Assembly: GCA_030040315.1 (NCBI GenBank)
Contig: JASHTY010000336.1
Coordinates: forward strand, 1-36,355
Length of the DNA: 36,355 nucleotides
Reading direction: 5' to 3'
From: Terriglobia bacterium
GTDB taxonomy: Bacteria; Acidobacteriota; Terriglobia; UBA7540
A model generated the notes under the pieces. It saw only the letters and a list, made by a program, of their open reading frames with translations. It was not told the origin of the DNA and did no database searches. The position numbers and the translations under genes were made by a program. This document shows positions 1 through 8,588 of the stretch, one piece after another; the first letter of the stretch is position 1, and each line of letters begins with the position of its first letter.

Positions 1-247
1 CCTTGCCCACGGCAATGGAATTGACGTCTTTGGCCCTCTGGCCGTCTTGGAAAAAGATGGCGCCGTGGTCGATGTATTTCCCTGTCGGTATATAATAGGT
101 GACGAGGTGCAGATCTTCTTCACTTTTCGATTCACCCTTCTGTGCTCCGCTTTTTCCCACCACCCTCGCTCCGCGAGGACCAATTGGTCCGCCGGTCAGA
201 AAAAGCACTAAAACTTTCCCACGGTGGAGGCTCTCCAAGATATCCAT
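1..247 (-). CDS. Partial or decayed unknown protein running off the left edge
   Basis: An open frame of about 82 codons starts at ATG 247 and continues without a stop to the first base. It is not in the supplied ORF track because it runs off the window. The product reads like a folded protein, for example TYYIPTGKYIDHG followed by VNSIAVGK, which resembles one blade of a beta-propeller. The start is weak: I see no Shine-Dalgarno sequence, and an in-frame stop lies only 14 codons upstream. A protein-like stretch (RLMIADSVNWPSLKFDIYG) occupies another frame just upstream, so this may be the 3' part of a frameshifted gene. I do not recognise the family. Confidence 0.35.
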   Translation of the reverse strand, partial: MDILESLHRGKVLVLFLTGGPIGPRGARVVGKSGAQKGESKSEEDLHLVTYYIPTGKYIDHGAIFFQDGQRAKDVNSIAVGK

Positions 248-597
248 AGATGTCGAACTTGAGTGAAGGCCAGTTGACTGAATCTGCGATCATCAGCCTT
301 TTAGGTGCCAAATCCTGGCGCGTTGAGAGTAACGCCTGGATCGAGAAAACCGTCGCAATTCAGGGTACCGAAGTAATGAATCTACTCGGAACCGTAGTTT
401 GAAGCACTTGGATAGGTCAAATTCCCTGAGAAATCCGATGTCCTAAGAAAGAAGATCCAAACCGGTTGGGGCATCGTTGTCCACATCGCAGTAGGTTCCA
501 TTGGTGTTGAGGATGGAAGATGTGGGGTTTAGGGAATCAACTTACGGAGCAGCGATGCCGCGAGCGCCGACTCCAGCGCCAGTCCCAAAATCGTCGT
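248..597. other. Gap left of the GHL6-like gene; possible decayed coding
   Basis: No intact gene is supported here. On the minus strand, short protein-like stretches appear in different frames: NTNGTYCDVDNDAPTG within about 443-532, and IHYFGTLNCDGFLDPG followed by a stop around 300-360. They are separated by stops, which looks like a broken gene, but the stretches are short enough to be chance. The plus-strand ORF 520-1089 is a shadow of the gene to its right. Confidence 0.3.
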
Positions 598-2754
598 TTA
601 TTCCCATTGAATCTCCACCACGCTGTATGTGTTCAGCGAAGGGACTACAAATCCCAACTTCCCGTCCCTAGTGATCGGAGGCAGAGTTTGAACGCCATCG
701 TCATCAGGGGAAAACAGAGAGACCTGCATAACCTTTTTGTGCACCGGGGGTCGCAGCCACACCTCGATGTTTTCGACCTTGGGCGTCCTCTCCACGTCGT
801 AGTTCACAAGGTGGACCAGCACGGCTCCCGAAGATCGCTGGCTGACCAAATTCGTTGTCACGGCAGGCGGCGCTTTCACCTCCAGCGCCAGCTCCCCTCC
901 CCCAGCCCAGCGCACAGCGTCAACGAGCTCTGGGGCATTGAGAGGAAGCGCCCAATAGTGGTTGGCCATAGGGGTCATTGCGGGCTTAGCAACGGACGGT
1001 TTCACCTCGGGCAGATAGACCACCCGGCCTCCATCGGTTTGGTTGCGCACCGGCCCGGTGTCAGATTTGCTTTGATGGACCGGCAATGACACCGTAATTC
1101 CATTGTCGATAAACGCCGGGGGTTCAACTTGGAACAAGTCTCCCAGCCCAAAATTCGATTTAAGCGCACGCCATTCCGTGTATAAGGAGGTCCATTCCGT
1201 AGCAACAAGCCCACCGCCCTTCTTGACGTAGGCCCTGATCACATTGAGTTGTTCTTCGCTCAGGCATTCCACATCCGCCAGGATCAGAACACGATATTGC
1301 GAGAGGTCTTTCAAGTGTTGATCGAAGATAATGTCGAACGGAATCTTGGCTTGAATCAGCGTTTGCTCGAATAGCCAGGTGCTTTGATAGGGGCGATCAT
1401 TGTTGAAGGCCAGGGTTCCGAATGAATGAAAGACAGCCACATCTGCCGCGCTTTCGGTGCGGCGAAATAACCGGGCGTTCCGGCCGAAAAATTGGATGTA
1501 TTTCTTGGCGCCTTCCGTGAGCCGTTGTACGGTTTGAATGCCGCCCACCATACCCAGGCACTGCCGGTTGTAAGCCATCGCTTCTGCCAAATCCAACTTC
1601 ACTTGCGTTTCGCTTTGCGGCCGGCCACCGTAAAGCCCGGTCGATGAGGTGAAAATCCGGTTGTTCAGGTTTGCCGCCATTTGGTACGTTCGAATCTTTG
1701 AGACCAGAATGTCTCCGGCCATGGGATGAGGAAGCTTGCCTTCTTCCGCCCAGACCGCCTGCGTGTGCGCGAGCAGGCGCGGATAATCCACCCCCTCCTG
1801 CCAATAGGTGTTTGAGCCTGAAAGGCCCCGGGCAGGATTGTTTACAACGGCTACCTGTGGGTTGAGGCTGTGAATAAACGCGGCCATCTCCTGGTAGTAT
1901 CGGCTCAGCATCTCACAGCGGAAATCGGTCCATTCCTGGAAGAGCGGGTCGTCAATCGTGGCGAGCTCCCAATCGGGGCAGGGCGGAAGCACGTACCTGG
2001 GGTCGCGGATCCCCAGCCTCTTCTCCAGAGCGTCGGGCGTGTACTTGGAAGCGAGGAAAGCCCGGAAGTCTTTCGCCGCCAATGGATGCTGGAAGATTGC
2101 GGGCTCGGCCTGATTACTGGTGTTATCGAAGTGGATAAGGTCGGTCTGGACTTCCTCCACCGCCACCCGCAATACGCGCTTCATGTACTCCCGGTATCCA
2201 GGGTGCATGAAGTAGACTCGTTTCCGCCACTGTTGGCGGCTATAGGTTACGGGTCTTCCCTGGTAATCAGAAACAATCCAGTCCTCCGCTTTGGGGTTTT
2301 CCAGCAAGAATGCTTCGTAGCTAATCGTACTCCCTACGTACACACCCACCTTGATTCCGAACCTATGGCAAAGGGCCGCCATTTTCCTGGCATCGTTGAA
2401 GTATGGTCGCTCAGCTACCAAACCAAAACCCTTATAAAAACAAAGTACGGCCAAAGTCACGCCAAGTTCCTTAAGCTTTTTCACGGTGTCTTCGGTTTGT
2501 TGACTACGGTATTCCTCATCCTGCCAGGTCCATATATTTCCCCGTCGGCATATAAAAAGGGGCGCGTCATCCCAGTTTCCAACGATCACCAGTGGCCAAT
2601 CTTCGATCCAGGCCGCTCGTCGATTGGAGTTGATGGCAGGAATATTCCCCTGGCTCGCCCCGACTCCCGGTAACAATGGGCTTGCCGCGACCGAGGCCAT
2701 GAAGTCCCGCCGGCTGACTTTCTCGGAAGTCTTCAATTTTCTTGTTTGTCCCAA
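598..2754 (-). CDS. Tat-exported glycoside hydrolase-like protein (GHL6/GH42-type)
   Basis: This is probably a secreted glycosidase. The N-terminus carries a twin-arginine signal (SRRDFMAS at residues 14-21). Residues about 50-400 look like a TIM barrel, with strand-like motifs such as GVYVGS and LIHFDN (Asp210). Residues about 435-540 resemble the Rossmann-like beta-galactosidase trimerisation domain (VLILADVECLSEEQ, YVKKGGGLVATEW). This order is known from GH42 and hypothetical glycosyl hydrolase 6 proteins. The catalytic residues and substrate cannot be read with confidence. The start is TTG, supported by AAGGAAGGG seven bases upstream and by the position of the Tat motif. It lies 251 bp downstream of another exported glycosidase-like gene on the same strand, so the two may be co-transcribed. 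Confidence 0.75.
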   Translation of the reverse strand: MGQTRKLKTSEKVSRRDFMASVAASPLLPGVGASQGNIPAINSNRRAAWIEDWPLVIVGNWDDAPLFICRRGNIWTWQDEEYRSQQTEDTVKKLKELGVTLAVLCFYKGFGLVAERPYFNDARKMAALCHRFGIKVGVYVGSTISYEAFLLENPKAEDWIVSDYQGRPVTYSRQQWRKRVYFMHPGYREYMKRVLRVAVEEVQTDLIHFDNTSNQAEPAIFQHPLAAKDFRAFLASKYTPDALEKRLGIRDPRYVLPPCPDWELATIDDPLFQEWTDFRCEMLSRYYQEMAAFIHSLNPQVAVVNNPARGLSGSNTYWQEGVDYPRLLAHTQAVWAEEGKLPHPMAGDILVSKIRTYQMAANLNNRIFTSSTGLYGGRPQSETQVKLDLAEAMAYNRQCLGMVGGIQTVQRLTEGAKKYIQFFGRNARLFRRTESAADVAVFHSFGTLAFNNDRPYQSTWLFEQTLIQAKIPFDIIFDQHLKDLSQYRVLILADVECLSEEQLNVIRAYVKKGGGLVATEWTSLYTEWRALKSNFGLGDLFQVEPPAFIDNGITVSLPVHQSKSDTGPVRNQTDGGRVVYLPEVKPSVAKPAMTPMANHYWALPLNAPELVDAVRWAGGGELALEVKAPPAVTTNLVSQRSSGAVLVHLVNYDVERTPKVENIEVWLRPPVHKKVMQVSLFSPDDDGVQTLPPITRDGKLGFVVPSLNTYSVVEIQWE

Positions 2755-2761
2755 GTCAAAT

Positions 2762-2770
2762 CCCTTCCTT
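2762..2770 (-). promoter_or_regulatory. Shine-Dalgarno supporting a TTG start
   Basis: On the minus strand this reads AAGGAAGGG, seven bases before TTG 2754. It is the best support for a TTG start, because no ATG lies between it and the Tat motif. Confidence 0.6.
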
Positions 2771-3005
2771 GAAAGATGGTCTCAATGCCGATTCTCAGAT
2801 CATTCGCGATGTTATTGGAGCCAAACCCCGAGTCTCAGGCGGGGGTACTAATTCCCGAGATATAGCGTCCGCAACTCCCGGACGGCTGAATGATGTGTCG
2901 AAGCGCCGTGCACGAGGTACGGATAGTTGAACCTCGTGATGGCTAACGCGTCGGCGGGCAGGTGCACATCCGGCGAAACTTCAACAAACGTTGGAAGGCG
3001 CGGAT

Positions 3006-5705
3006 TCACTTGCTAGACACGACGTCCACATCCCGCGGGCCCAACGTCCGTTCTCGCCCCAAGAATTGAAATCGCGCCGTCCGATACGACGCGTTGAACA
3101 GTGTATAAACGGTTTCCCCACCCCCCCTGAAGCGATTGATGTAAACCTCCGGGTCGGGCGAGCTTACCAGTGGGTCCGCGGCGCCATTAAAAGCCGCCGC
3201 ATGCTGTTTCAAAAGCGTGTGGGCACGGCGAATAAAACTCAGCAGATTGTCTCCATACCAGGTATCCGAGCGGCCCTTCAACCAAAACCCGTCGCCGTGC
3301 CAGAGCGAGAGCCGGAAGTCCTCGGCGGACAGGGCTCGTGGCTCGACTCCGCTTGAAAGCATGTCCCAGAGCCTGACATCGGGAAAAGCGAACCTCGAAA
3401 GATTTAGTTTCAGTGGCGAGAGCACTGGGTCCGATAACGACATGCTGTAGGAAAATGCCGCGTCGTAATACGGTGTGGCGGCGTCCGGCGGCTCGTGTTC
3501 CAGGTACAGGATAGTATTCGGCATGCCCGCCGCATCCAATCCGTGGCGCACTGCTTTCGCCATGGCGATTTCACCGGGCAGAGTTTCCGCCCCCTGTGGA
3601 TGCCCATGCAATGTTGAGTAACACCGTTGGATCCCGGAGCCGTACTCATCCAGGTAGACGCCGGCAGCGCCAACTTCCTTTGCCACGGCAGCCATGCGGT
3701 TTGAAAGGTACTGTTGCCACTGGACTATAAAAGGGCACACGAACATTTCCGGACTGCCACCCGGCCACCACCGCCCCTTGCCGTTTTCACCAATGAGTTG
3801 CCACTGTTCTCCAAAGTCATGGCCGATCTTCGAGTTCTTGTCGATCAAATAGCCTTCGAAGTAGAGACCGGTGAAAGTATTCGATGTCTTTGCCTCGGCA
3901 ATGTTGCGCCGCAAGTCATCCGCCCCGCCTAACTCGATGGGGTAATCACCCACGCGCCCCACCGTATTGGAAAGGGCCCAGCCGGAGATATCGATGAAGT
4001 CGATGCCGCCGAAAGCTTGACCATCCCGAACAAGTTGCTCAAGCGTATAGCGGTTATGTTTTTCGTCGAACATCAGGTCCGACCCGCCCACAGGGTAGTC
4101 GCGCCGCGCCCAGAAAGCGGAGCGAAGCCAAGCGGGCCGCGGCCCCATGGGCTTGTACCAAGTCCCGAGCCAGTCCCGGTAAGCCTGGAACCCCTGATGC
4201 CAATCGCCACCATGTGATGTTATCTGCGCATCGGGGGCGCGAAAAGTCTCGCCGGGCGCCAGCCGCACGGTGTATTCGACGTCGATTTGGACCTTTGCCT
4301 GACTTTTGTTCAGGCGGAACTTCTTCGAACGGCCGTCCGAATCGCGCACAATGATACACGCCCCGCTGTTGGCACCGGGCGCGAACACATCCACAAATTG
4401 AAGCGGGAATCGATCGCTGTAGACTGCTTCCATGGGCTTCTCATAGCGCGAAATGACAGCGCCCGCGCGTGGGAACACATAATAGACATCGTTCGCGTTG
4501 GCTGCCGGGCTGATGGCCAGGGAAGGAAAATTGACCGTGAATTCCTGAACATCTCCGCTCACGTTGGTCAGAGCCAGCGAGAGAACGCGTCCCTCCCGCG
4601 CCTGATTGTCATGCAGGTCGGCGCGCACAGCATCGCCCGGCGCCTGCTTGCCCGGGGAAGCTGCCAACTCATACCACTTTGACCCGGTAAAATCCGGCTG
4701 GCGAACGGGTCCGCTTGAGGCCGACAACACCGGGACGATTTCCTCTTTGGAGGGCTCGATGACACTTCCCGCCGAGATTCCGGCGGCAAACAAAGCCAAT
4801 TGGGCATGCGGGCTCCGATCCATCAGTTCAATCGAGGCGAGGGGGCGTTGGGGGTCAATCTCAAGGGCGTACAATTCAGCCTTGCGGTTGATTAACACAT
4901 GGCGGTGTTCCGCCAACAAAAGAGGAAACTCCTCCTCTGTGGATCCGTCTTGGTACTTGATTTGGGCCAGCACGTCGGAGGTCTCGCTGTTTTCCCTGAT
5001 TTCCCAGCGCTGCGGGGGGCCGCTAGCTCTTGCTCCCCTGGCACCTGAAAAGTGCGCCATAAGGCTGAGATACACGGTGTCGCCCTTGCGTCCGCCCCCA
5101 TCGATGTGTATGGATTCGGCGCCACGCAGGGATGTGGCCGGCCATGCACCACACTGAGACGGCCCCTTTGCGGACAGTTGGTCCGCGCCTTCCGGCAAGG
5201 GTGGTCCGCCTGCCGCGCACGGGAACGAATCCGAGCCCCCAAGGAACTGAAGATCCTCGATGGCCAGACGCGCTCTCGCGGGCAACGAAAACTGCAACTG
5301 ATCTATCTCCGCCGTGCGCACCTTACCGTTTAATTCGATTTCAAGAGTGTGCAGGGCGTCATCCGGCACCAAGTCCTGCGCTCGGACCACGGGTACTGGG
5401 AGCCCTGCTGCGAACGGGTTCTCGGGGTTGCTGGCGCTTGGCGTAACCGGTCCAACGCTGCCCGGCCGCAGCGTAATGATGGGCGCATCGCTCGTCGCCA
5501 GACCTGAGGCGCGATAGCTTATACGAAGGGTGTGATATTCGTAGACCCAGATCGGTTCGGCCGAGATCTGCCACTCCCCAGGTCCCGAGTAGTTGAGGCC
5601 CCCCTGCTGGTAGCCGACAGCGGGGTCCTCGGCAAATGCCACGGAAGCTACAAAGAGAAAGGTGCTGGTGCCCACTAATAAGAGGACGGTTTTCATGCTT
5701 TTCAT
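3006..5705 (-). CDS. Sec-exported glycosidase-like protein, DUF6259-type
   Basis: This is a large exported protein, probably a retaining glycosidase, with substrate unknown. A Sec signal peptide (KTVLLLVGTSTFLFVASVAFA) precedes beta-rich N-terminal domains (about 40-480). A TIM-barrel region (about 530-850) and a short C-terminal beta domain follow. The likely active-site strand is GVYLDEYG (Asp692 in the ORF-track numbering), followed by HGHPQG (706) and an acidic cluster LYLEHE (742-744). The same VYxD, HGHP and acidic order occurs in the exported protein at 11914-14253, so the two are distant paralogues of the DUF6259 type. The ORF track starts at 5723, but AGGAG lies six bases before ATG 5705, which is also the better signal-peptide start. 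It is divergent from the GntR gene. Confidence 0.75.
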   Translation of the reverse strand: MKSMKTVLLLVGTSTFLFVASVAFAEDPAVGYQQGGLNYSGPGEWQISAEPIWVYEYHTLRISYRASGLATSDAPIITLRPGSVGPVTPSASNPENPFAAGLPVPVVRAQDLVPDDALHTLEIELNGKVRTAEIDQLQFSLPARARLAIEDLQFLGGSDSFPCAAGGPPLPEGADQLSAKGPSQCGAWPATSLRGAESIHIDGGGRKGDTVYLSLMAHFSGARGARASGPPQRWEIRENSETSDVLAQIKYQDGSTEEEFPLLLAEHRHVLINRKAELYALEIDPQRPLASIELMDRSPHAQLALFAAGISAGSVIEPSKEEIVPVLSASSGPVRQPDFTGSKWYELAASPGKQAPGDAVRADLHDNQAREGRVLSLALTNVSGDVQEFTVNFPSLAISPAANANDVYYVFPRAGAVISRYEKPMEAVYSDRFPLQFVDVFAPGANSGACIIVRDSDGRSKKFRLNKSQAKVQIDVEYTVRLAPGETFRAPDAQITSHGGDWHQGFQAYRDWLGTWYKPMGPRPAWLRSAFWARRDYPVGGSDLMFDEKHNRYTLEQLVRDGQAFGGIDFIDISGWALSNTVGRVGDYPIELGGADDLRRNIAEAKTSNTFTGLYFEGYLIDKNSKIGHDFGEQWQLIGENGKGRWWPGGSPEMFVCPFIVQWQQYLSNRMAAVAKEVGAAGVYLDEYGSGIQRCYSTLHGHPQGAETLPGEIAMAKAVRHGLDAAGMPNTILYLEHEPPDAATPYYDAAFSYSMSLSDPVLSPLKLNLSRFAFPDVRLWDMLSSGVEPRALSAEDFRLSLWHGDGFWLKGRSDTWYGDNLLSFIRRAHTLLKQHAAAFNGAADPLVSSPDPEVYINRFRGGGETVYTLFNASYRTARFQFLGRERTLGPRDVDVVSSK

Positions 5706-5710
5706 TTTCA

Positions 5711-5716
5711 GCTCCT
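5711..5716 (-). promoter_or_regulatory. Shine-Dalgarno that moves the start to 5705
   Basis: On the minus strand AGGAGC is followed by a six-base spacer and ATG 5705. The ORF-track ATG at 5723 lies upstream of this site, so initiation at 5705 is favoured and removes six residues. Confidence 0.65.
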
Positions 5717-5930
5717 GTACCATTGACTTGTCCTGTCAAGAACATTGCTTCCTTTCCACTCCTGCGTGCTAGATTCGTGGAGTTTGTCGAACCGTCTGCC
5801 CATTGGCAAGGTAAGACTCTTGCCTAATAAGGAAAAGTGGGGCTTTAATTAACCGAGGGATGCACGGCAGGCTAAAGTGCAATACAATCCTTCACAGGAA
5901 ATCCGAGGCTGCCATGTCCCGCCTTTGATT

Positions 5931-5959
5931 TTGAAAATACGACAAAAGCGCGTTATAAT
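5931..5959 (+). promoter_or_regulatory. Sigma70-type promoter of the GntR regulator
   Basis: TTGAAA (5931-5936), a 17-base spacer and TATAAT (5954-5959) match the housekeeping consensus closely. Transcription would begin near 5966, giving a leader of about 205 nt before the GTG start of gntR. Confidence 0.7.
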
Positions 5960-5973
5960 ATACATCTATATTA
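5956..5973. promoter_or_regulatory. Candidate GntR operator overlapping the -10
   Basis: TAATATA-CATC-TATATTA is a perfect 7 bp inverted repeat with a 4-base centre. It covers part of the -10 and the expected transcription start. GntR/HutC dimers bind short palindromes, often at their own promoters, so autorepression is a reasonable inference. I found no second copy in front of the minus-strand genes by eye. Confidence 0.5.
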
Positions 5974-6171
5974 CTGCCGTAGGGAGCTTTTTTGAGACAT
6001 CAGCCTTGCTCGCAGGAGATCCACAGGATTTCGAACAACTCTGCGCCCAAAGTCCCCAATCCTTAGTTACGGGCTGGAGGAGAAGAAAATCAAAGCTGCA
6101 ACGTAGAAGCGCGACAGAAGGCAAGTTTAACTGAATCAGTAAGTTATCGTAGGATAAAGGAGAGCATTAAA

Positions 6172-6993
6172 GTGGGCCAAACAAGCTTAACAATAACATC
6201 GGTTAGTAGCACTGCCCAGGAGGGGGCCGTACTTCCCGTCGACGCTGTTTCCGCTCGCATTGACAAGACCAGTGGGGTGCCAATCTATCTGCAGATTGCG
6301 CAGATTTTACGGGAGCTTATCAAAAGTAGGAGTGTTGTACCCGGCATGTTGCTCCCTACAGAGAAAGCAATGTGTGAGGCGTTGGCTGTAAGCAAGATGA
6401 CACTTCGACATGCCTATGGGCTCTTAGCCTGGGACGGGCTTATAGAAAGTAAACGTGGGGTGGGTACTTTTGTTTCGGCTCCTCGCTTGAACAAGAACCT
6501 ATACGAGATGCGCAGCTTCAGCGAAGAAATGGCCATCCGCGGCAAGATCGCTTCATCACGCTTGCTCCATTTCAATCTTTCGACCCCAAGCTTCATTGCT
6601 AAAATATTCTTCGGACTTCCCGAACACCAGATGGTTTACAACATCCAGCGATTGCGGCTTGCCGACAACATGCCCGTAGCCATCGAAACCGCCGAGCTTC
6701 CCACACATTTGTTCCCTAATCTCGAGAGATTTGACCTGCAGGCCAATTCGCTTTACAGAATAATTGAGGAGGATTATCACATCCAATTGAATAAATGCAC
6801 GGAGGAGATTTCATCGGCGGTGCCGGATCAGACACAGCAAAAGGTACTTGGAGTGGATTCGCGCGTAGGGCTGCTTTTGATAAGCAGGAAAAGCTACGCT
6901 GGCAACGCCACTCCCGTAGAATTATCCAGGACCGCGTATCGGGGGGATTTGTACGTGGCTAGTATCGATGCCATTAGGAGCAGATCCGAATGA
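6172..6993 (+). CDS. GntR/HutC-family transcriptional regulator
   Basis: This is a ligand-responsive DNA-binding regulator. Residues about 35-105 form the GntR winged helix-turn-helix (GVPIYLQIAQILRELI, LPTEKAMCEALAVSKMTLRHA, GLIESKRGVGTFV). Residues about 115-265 form a UTRA effector domain, as in HutC, NagR and DasR. UTRA members often bind sugar phosphates, such as GlcNAc-6-P in NagR, which suits the neighbouring MurQ and BadF-type kinase genes; the effector here is an inference. The start is GTG with AAAGGAGAG upstream (GGAG nine bases before GTG). The gene is divergent from the DUF6259-type gene and convergent with the catabolic operon. The length of 273 aa is slightly above the usual 240-250 because of a non-conserved N-terminal tail of about 30 residues. 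Confidence 0.9.
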   Translation: MGQTSLTITSVSSTAQEGAVLPVDAVSARIDKTSGVPIYLQIAQILRELIKSRSVVPGMLLPTEKAMCEALAVSKMTLRHAYGLLAWDGLIESKRGVGTFVSAPRLNKNLYEMRSFSEEMAIRGKIASSRLLHFNLSTPSFIAKIFFGLPEHQMVYNIQRLRLADNMPVAIETAELPTHLFPNLERFDLQANSLYRIIEEDYHIQLNKCTEEISSAVPDQTQQKVLGVDSRVGLLLISRKSYAGNATPVELSRTAYRGDLYVASIDAIRSRSE

Positions 6994-7381
6994 ATATCCG
7001 CATTAGCTGCTCGTAGGCGCACGGTCAAAACGATCCTCGGACTTATGTGACGGGCATCGTCTTGAGAATAAGTGGCGTGTGTTCAGGTGGCAGGAGAACG
7101 CTTTCACACAAACGAATTGCCTGAGCATGCCACGGGCGAGGGGGGCAACTTCAAGATGGCGGCTCCCATCAGTTTGCGTGTGACTGCACCCTGCACAACG
7201 GACATCTGCTAAGTGCCGCCCGCGAAGCTGGCGAACCAAAGCGGACTTGCCGGCCGACCTGGCCGAAGGGTAAAGTTTAGTCGCGGACGACGTCGCATCG
7301 ACCGGTATTGAGGTCATCATGGAGGTTCGTGAGTGACTTCTCAGACGGGTGATTCCATCCCAGGTCCTCGCAACATACTTG
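6994..7381. other. Convergent gap between gntR and the epimerase gene
   Basis: There is no intact gene in these 388 bases. A probable transposase remnant on the minus strand fills most of the gap (listed separately). No clear intrinsic terminator was seen for either convergent gene. Confidence 0.5.
7003..7320 (-). pseudogene. Possible ISL3-family transposase N-terminal remnant
   Basis: The translation has the layout of an ISL3 transposase N-terminus: a short beta stretch (SIPVDATSSATKL), then RGRHLADV, then RQFVC-x5-C and HLFSRRCP. In ISL3 proteins the equivalents are V-x-A-T, R-x-LADLP, RRFxC-x-NP-x-C and xFxERLP. Most zinc-ligand cysteines expected upstream of LADLP are missing here. The frame enters from the 3' end of the epimerase gene and stops at 7003, with no DDE catalytic domain. 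I read it as a degraded, truncated fragment. The match is by pattern only and could be coincidental. Confidence 0.35.
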
Positions 7382-8344
7382 TCAGGCTGGTCGAACCTCG
7401 ATCCTGCCATTCTGGATCAGCCAGGTCAGTGACTCCTTGACAGCTTCAAGGGAGCTATAGCGTGGGCAGTAGCCCAGAATCCGCCGTGCTTTTTCAATAC
7501 TGCAATTGGGGGAGTGGGCAATATGATCCCAGGTTGCCACGGCATCCTCAGGGGAGACTGTCTTTTGCCAGTCAGCCCAGGCCAGAAACGAAAGGCTTGC
7601 GGGACGCCCAAACCAGTTTGCGATTGCTTCCGAGTACCCACGCAGGGTCAGCGCAGAGGCAGATGTCACGTTGAAATTCTCCCCCACTGCACCGCTCCAG
7701 TTCGCCAGGGCCTGCATGAACGCCTGCGCCACATCGTTGGCGTGAACATGATGCAGCGTCTCCATCCCCAGATTTGGGAGGCACAATTCCTTTCCCTCTG
7801 CCAGATCACAATAAACCTTCGGATTGAAGTTGCCCACGGGGTTAACGGGAATCCAACCTTGGCCTACCATATGACCAGGGCGCAATACGGCGGCTGGAAA
7901 TCCAGTTCGCCGCGCCTCGTCAAGTAGGTAAGTCTCGATGGCAGCCTTTTGAATGCCGTACTCAGCAATCGGTCGCCTTGGCTGGTCCTCTGTGCTTGGT
8001 ACTTGCATGCTCGGCCCGTGCGTCCAAATCGTCCCACAGTGCAAGAGCATTTGAACACGGCCGCGCAATGCGTTTACCAACTGTCGTGCACTCTCCTCCT
8101 TGTAACAAATCATGTCGATCACGATATCAGGTTCGAGGCTAGCGATTCGGACGCCAAAACTGCCGGATGCTTCCTCCTTTGCGCGGTCGATTACGGCATT
8201 CACCACCCGATCCCAGGCTTTATTCCGCTGATACGGCACTCGTCTCTGACGACTTACAACCATTACGTCGTGACCCGCTTCAATTAATTTCGGGATCAGG
8301 TAAGTTCCCGTCCGACCTGTGCCGCCTATGACGACAACTCGCAT
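7382..8344 (-). CDS. NAD-dependent epimerase/dehydratase-like protein
   Basis: This is an extended short-chain dehydrogenase/reductase-type protein. It has an N-terminal Rossmann motif VVVIGGTGRTGTYLIPKL (GGTGRTG at 7-13) and a YxxxK pair at Tyr129 and Lys133, with a Thr near 105 in the usual Ser/Thr position. At 320 aa it fits nucleoside-diphosphate-sugar epimerase-like proteins. The exact reaction cannot be read; oxidation, reduction or epimerisation of a sugar derivative would fit the neighbours. The start is well supported by GGGAGG seven bases before ATG 8344. It lies 244 bp downstream of the kinase gene on the same strand, so it is probably the last gene of the catabolic operon or has its own promoter. 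Confidence 0.8.
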   Translation of the reverse strand: MRVVVIGGTGRTGTYLIPKLIEAGHDVMVVSRQRRVPYQRNKAWDRVVNAVIDRAKEEASGSFGVRIASLEPDIVIDMICYKEESARQLVNALRGRVQMLLHCGTIWTHGPSMQVPSTEDQPRRPIAEYGIQKAAIETYLLDEARRTGFPAAVLRPGHMVGQGWIPVNPVGNFNPKVYCDLAEGKELCLPNLGMETLHHVHANDVAQAFMQALANWSGAVGENFNVTSASALTLRGYSEAIANWFGRPASLSFLAWADWQKTVSPEDAVATWDHIAHSPNCSIEKARRILGYCPRYSSLEAVKESLTWLIQNGRIEVRPA

Positions 8345-8588
8345 AGCGTTCCCTCCCGCTGATTATCTAATCCTACGATCTCTCAATAAGCAGTCGAGAA
8401 TGTAGCCCATGTCCAGCGGCGCACTTTGGCTTCGTAGCTTGATGGTTGGACGCCAAGCTTGGGGTTAGGCGCCGTTTGCCCATTCGTGTGCCCACTCAGC
8501 CTAAATAATAGGTCACCTGCGATTGCAGTGGATTAGAGCTTTAGCGATGGGCAGTCGCCATGCCAGGAGCAAGTCGTCGTGAGGGTCA

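Larger units (their letters stand above)
5724..6171. other. Divergent regulatory region between the DUF6259-type gene and gntR
   Basis: This 448 bp region has no credible gene. It holds the gntR promoter and a perfect inverted repeat (listed separately). Two further inverted repeats sit near the minus-strand gene: GGCAAG/CTTGCC at 5805-5824 and TTGAC/GTCAA at 5723-5739. No convincing -35/-10 pair was found for the minus-strand gene. The ORF at 5877-6134 spans the gntR promoter and has no Shine-Dalgarno, so I do not count it. Confidence 0.6.

Noticed and set aside
520-1089. 189-aa plus-strand ORF
   Set aside because: It lies almost entirely opposite the GHL6-like gene, has Arg/His-rich shadow composition and no recognisable domain.
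78-2560. Similar 21-base strings TATTTCCCtGTCGGtATATAA (about 83-103) and TATTTCCCcGTCGGcATATAA (about 2535-2555)
   Set aside because: Only two copies were seen, both inside coding-like sequence and read in different frames. Chance similarity is a simpler explanation than a regulatory repeat.
1870-2673. 267-aa plus-strand ORF
   Set aside because: It is antisense to the GHL6-like gene and is explained as a shadow frame.
5877-6134. 85-aa plus-strand ORF before gntR
   Set aside because: It spans the gntR promoter and operator, has no Shine-Dalgarno and its composition does not look coding.
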